The position numbers and the translations under genes are program-made. From JAYWIG01 sp043789035 (lineage in GTDB: Bacteria > Pseudomonadota > Gammaproteobacteria > Burkholderiales > Burkholderiaceae_E), in NCBI GenBank assembly GCA_043789035.1, contig JAYWIG010000287.1, forward strand, positions 1 through 8,519: DNA of 8,519 nt, in the 5' to 3' direction. Shown here piece by piece: positions 6,447 through 8,519 of the stretch. Numbering within the stretch: the stretch's first letter is position 1; every line of letters starts with the position of its first letter. Under the pieces are notes generated by a model. The model saw only the letters and a list, made by a program, of their open reading frames with translations. It searched no databases and was not told the DNA's origin.

Positions 6447-7241
6447 ATGGAAGATTTCAAAACAATTCGTTTTTCTGTGGCTGATCAAGTGGCTACATTG
6501 ACGTTAGATAACCCAACGAAGCGCAATTCGCTCGATTCCGAAATGCGGATTGAAATTGCAGAAGTAGTCGAGCGCGTGCGCAAGGAGCCTGCAATTCGCG
6601 CATTGATTCTGACGGGGGCAAATGGGCATTTCTGTTCGGGTGGTGATCTTAAGAATATCGCCACCATCGAGTTGGATAACCTTGGTTGGCGCAGGCGCTT
6701 GCAAGATCTTCATGACTGGTTGCAAGAACTTGTGCTGCTTGATAGGCCAGTGATTGCGGCGGTGGATGGTGCCGCCGCCGGTGCTGGCTTTAGCTTGGCC
6801 TTGGCAGCTGACTTTATATTGGCTACCCCACGTGCGCGTTTTTGTATGTCGTTTTTGAAGGTAGGTTTGGTGCCTGATTGCGGCGCGTTCTATACTTTGC
6901 CTCGCATTGTTGGCGTGCAGCGCGCTAAGGAAATTATGCTGTCAGCGCGCGATATCGAAGCCCAGGAAGCATTGCAGCTGGGCATTGCCATGGAGCTGCA
7001 TGAGCCAGAGAGTTTGATGGCCCGCGCCAACGCCTTAGCCACTAGTTTTGTGAATGCGTCCCCAATAGCGATGAGCATGATTAAGCGTTCTTTGGCGGGT
7101 TGGGGCGGTGATCTTAGTCCGGCTCTGGAGTTCGAAGTCAATGCGCAAGCGTTGGCAGTGGGGACACAAGAACATAAAACTGAAGTGCAGAAGTTTCTCG
7201 ATAAACAGCAACTCGCATTTCAATGGCCTGTTAATAAGTGA
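6447..7241 (+). CDS. PaaG-like enoyl-CoA hydratase/isomerase (crotonase)
   Basis: This 264-residue protein is of normal crotonase length and would act in the cytoplasm on an acyl-CoA. The first oxyanion-hole region is FCSGGDLK (62-69) and the second is DGAAAGAGFSLALAAD (107-122). Both glutamates used by hydratases such as rat mitochondrial ECH (Glu144, Glu164) are replaced, by Ser116 and Phe137. Instead VGLVPDCGAFYTLPR carries Asp144, at the place of the catalytic Asp of PaaG-type isomerases (IPDCGG). A double-bond or ring isomerase role is therefore more likely than plain hydration, though the substrate is unknown. It lies 22 nt after the membrane-protein gene and 10 nt before the dehydrogenase, so it is probably co-transcribed. 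Only a weak ribosome site (GAAAG, about 12 nt upstream) precedes the ATG. Confidence 0.88.
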   Translation: MEDFKTIRFSVADQVATLTLDNPTKRNSLDSEMRIEIAEVVERVRKEPAIRALILTGANGHFCSGGDLKNIATIELDNLGWRRRLQDLHDWLQELVLLDRPVIAAVDGAAAGAGFSLALAADFILATPRARFCMSFLKVGLVPDCGAFYTLPRIVGVQRAKEIMLSARDIEAQEALQLGIAMELHEPESLMARANALATSFVNASPIAMSMIKRSLAGWGGDLSPALEFEVNAQALAVGTQEHKTEVQKFLDKQQLAFQWPVNK

Positions 7242-7244
7242 AGG
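7240..7244 (+). promoter_or_regulatory. Shine-Dalgarno site for the short-chain dehydrogenase
   Basis: GAAGG at 7240-7244 lies 7 nt before the ATG at 7252 and overlaps the stop codon of the crotonase gene. It supports the ATG at 7252 over the longer upstream frame that opens at 7108 inside the crotonase. Confidence 0.6.
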
Positions 7245-7251
7245 TAACTAT

Positions 7252-8166
7252 ATGAGCAACATGGTTGGAGGAAAAGTTGTCGTCGTCACCGGTGCAGGTG
7301 GTGGCATAGGACGCGATATTGCGTTGGCTATGGCTCGTGAAGGTGCGAAGATTGTTGTCAATGATATTGGTGCAAGTGTGGCCGGTGAGGGTAGTGATGC
7401 TGGCCCTGCACAAGCCGTTGTTAATGAGATTAAAGCACTGGGCGGCGAAGCGGTAGCAAACACAGATAGCGTATCTGCCGCAGCAAGCGCGAGCAATATT
7501 ATTCAAACAGCGATTGATGCCTTTGGGCGTGTAGATGTAGTGGTGAATAACGCCGGCATTTTGCGTGATCGCTTTTTTCACAAGATGAGTGTTGATGAAT
7601 TCGATTCGGTAGTCAAAGTTCATTTGTATGGTGCGTTTCACGTCAGTCGTGCCGCTGCGCCCTATTTCAAAGAACAGGAATCGGGCAACTTCATACATAT
7701 GACATCGACCTCGGGCCTCATTGGTAATTTTGGTCAAGCCAATTATTCGGCAGCGAAGTTGGGTGTGATGGCATTATCGAAATCGATTGCCTTAGACATG
7801 TTGAAATTCAACGTGCGCTCGAACTGCATTGCGCCGTTTGCTTGGAGTCGAATGATTGGTTCTATTCCCACCGAGACGCCCGAAGAAAAAGCCAGAGTTG
7901 ATCGCATTAAGCAAATGACCCCAGCGAAAATCGCACCCCTCGCAGTCTGTTTAGCAAGCGATGCATCCGACTATGCCAATGGCCAAGTGTTTGCAGTTCG
8001 GAATAACGAAATATTTTTAATTAGCCAGCCTCGGCCTGTTCGCTCGGTGCATCGTAGCGAGGGTTGGACACCGGAGTCGGTGGCAAGCCACGCACTACCG
8101 GCATTGAAGGCAATGTTTTATCCACTTGATCGCTCTAGCGACGTATTCACCTGGGACCCAATTTAA
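7252..8166 (+). CDS. MFE-2-like short-chain dehydrogenase (3-hydroxyacyl-CoA dehydrogenase type)
   Basis: This 304-residue SDR has a Rossmann glycine motif TGAGGGIG (13-20) and an acidic Asp38 after strand 2 (NDIG), which favours NAD over NADP. NNAG lies at 99-102. The catalytic Ser152 and YxxxK (Tyr165, Lys169) sit in GNFGQANYSAAK. The segments GKVVVVTGAGGGIGRDIALAMA and VHLYGAFHV resemble the dehydrogenase part of peroxisomal multifunctional enzyme type 2 (17-beta-HSD type 4). His124 takes the place of the usual SDR asparagine, as I recall for that clade. A tail of about 50 residues beyond the normal SDR end (from NNEIFLISQPRPVRS to FTWDPI) is notable. It probably oxidises a 3-hydroxyacyl-CoA made from the neighbouring crotonase pathway. 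Its TAA overlaps the next ATG by one base. Confidence 0.88.
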   Translation: MSNMVGGKVVVVTGAGGGIGRDIALAMAREGAKIVVNDIGASVAGEGSDAGPAQAVVNEIKALGGEAVANTDSVSAAASASNIIQTAIDAFGRVDVVVNNAGILRDRFFHKMSVDEFDSVVKVHLYGAFHVSRAAAPYFKEQESGNFIHMTSTSGLIGNFGQANYSAAKLGVMALSKSIALDMLKFNVRSNCIAPFAWSRMIGSIPTETPEEKARVDRIKQMTPAKIAPLAVCLASDASDYANGQVFAVRNNEIFLISQPRPVRSVHRSEGWTPESVASHALPALKAMFYPLDRSSDVFTWDPI

Positions 8167-8519
8167 TGTCAACGATTTCCGCACCAGCAAGCACTGGTAT
8201 TCTGGTTCGTCATGAAGCCGAGTTAAACCAAGGTCGGTTTTTTATTCAACGATGTCTTAGTTGTAACGCATCGATTTATTTTCCCCGTGAAATCTGCCCG
8301 CAATGTGCAAGCGATCAACTTGAGTTTGTGGCTCCGAGTGGCAATGGCACTGTTTATGCGGTGACCACGGTGCGTAGGAAAGCCGATGTTGGTGGCGATT
8401 ACAACGTGTCATTGGTTGATCTGGACGAAGGTGTTCGCCTGATGAGTCGAATTGATAATCTAGCACCTAATGATGTAAAGATAGGGCAGCGAGTAAAGGC
8501 GCGCGTACTAGTGACGGAT
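8166..8519 (+). CDS. DUF35-type zinc-ribbon / OB-fold protein, C-terminus outside window
   Basis: Only the first 118 codons are present; the frame is open at the right edge. Cysteines 30, 33, 44 and 47 form two C-x2-C knuckles (CLSC and CPQC) of a rubredoxin-like zinc ribbon. An OB-fold follows with strands GNGTVYAVTTVRR and YNVSLVDLDEGVRLMSRI and the segment NDVKIGQRV. This is the arrangement of DUF35 acyl-CoA-associated OB-fold proteins. Members pair with SCP-x/lipid-transfer thiolases, or with MaoC-like hydratases in steroid side-chain breakdown. The start ATG shares one base with the SDR stop (TAATG), so translation is probably coupled, and no strong Shine-Dalgarno is seen. A thiolase next to the right is predicted. 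Confidence 0.82.
   Translation, partial: MSTISAPASTGILVRHEAELNQGRFFIQRCLSCNASIYFPREICPQCASDQLEFVAPSGNGTVYAVTTVRRKADVGGDYNVSLVDLDEGVRLMSRIDNLAPNDVKIGQRVKARVLVTD

Noticed and set aside
7108..7251. Extended SDR start at 7108 within the crotonase gene.
   Set aside because: The ATG at 7252 has a well-placed GAAGG site and puts the Rossmann motif at the usual residue 13.

Overview
The window looks like chromosomal DNA of a Gram-negative bacterium, most likely a marine or environmental gammaproteobacterium. The basis is moderate GC, dense operon-style packing, a giant LEPR-XLL/DUF4347 surface protein, and an acyl-CoA degradation cluster with a DUF35-type OB-fold partner. This placement is inference from gene content; there is no rRNA or other marker gene.

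Positions 1-4698 (minus strand) are one uninterrupted reading frame of at least 1,566 codons whose C-terminus lies beyond the left edge. It encodes a giant secreted or surface protein. In order it carries an LEPR-XLL-type N-terminal motif, a Q-rich linker, a DUF4347 domain with a plausible His/Cys pair, a right-handed beta-helix module, a VEGG-type Ig/cadherin-like linker, a second beta-helix module, an SdrD-B/Cna-B-like domain, and the start of a third module. The helix modules are internal duplications. Module A contains rungs with an exact 62-residue period, and module B is a shorter version with two fewer units. The only cysteine in all 1,566 visible residues is the putative DUF4347 active-site residue.

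A short divergent intergenic region (4699-4808) separates this gene from six plus-strand genes that are nearly contiguous: a 10-TM EamA/DMT transporter, a DUF2007 protein, a small four-helix membrane protein, a PaaG-like crotonase, an MFE-2-like short-chain dehydrogenase, and a truncated zinc-ribbon/OB-fold (DUF35) protein cut by the right edge. Gaps are 22 nt or less and several stop/start codons overlap, so co-transcription is likely.

The last three genes form a coherent acyl-CoA set: isomerisation or hydration of an enoyl-CoA, oxidation of a 3-hydroxyacyl-CoA, and a DUF35 protein that usually partners an SCP-x type thiolase. A thiolase would be expected just past the right edge. No RNA gene, CRISPR array, insertion sequence or convincing terminator was seen. 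The most unusual part is the architecture and start region of the giant protein. Its domain families are known, so I do not claim a wholly new system.
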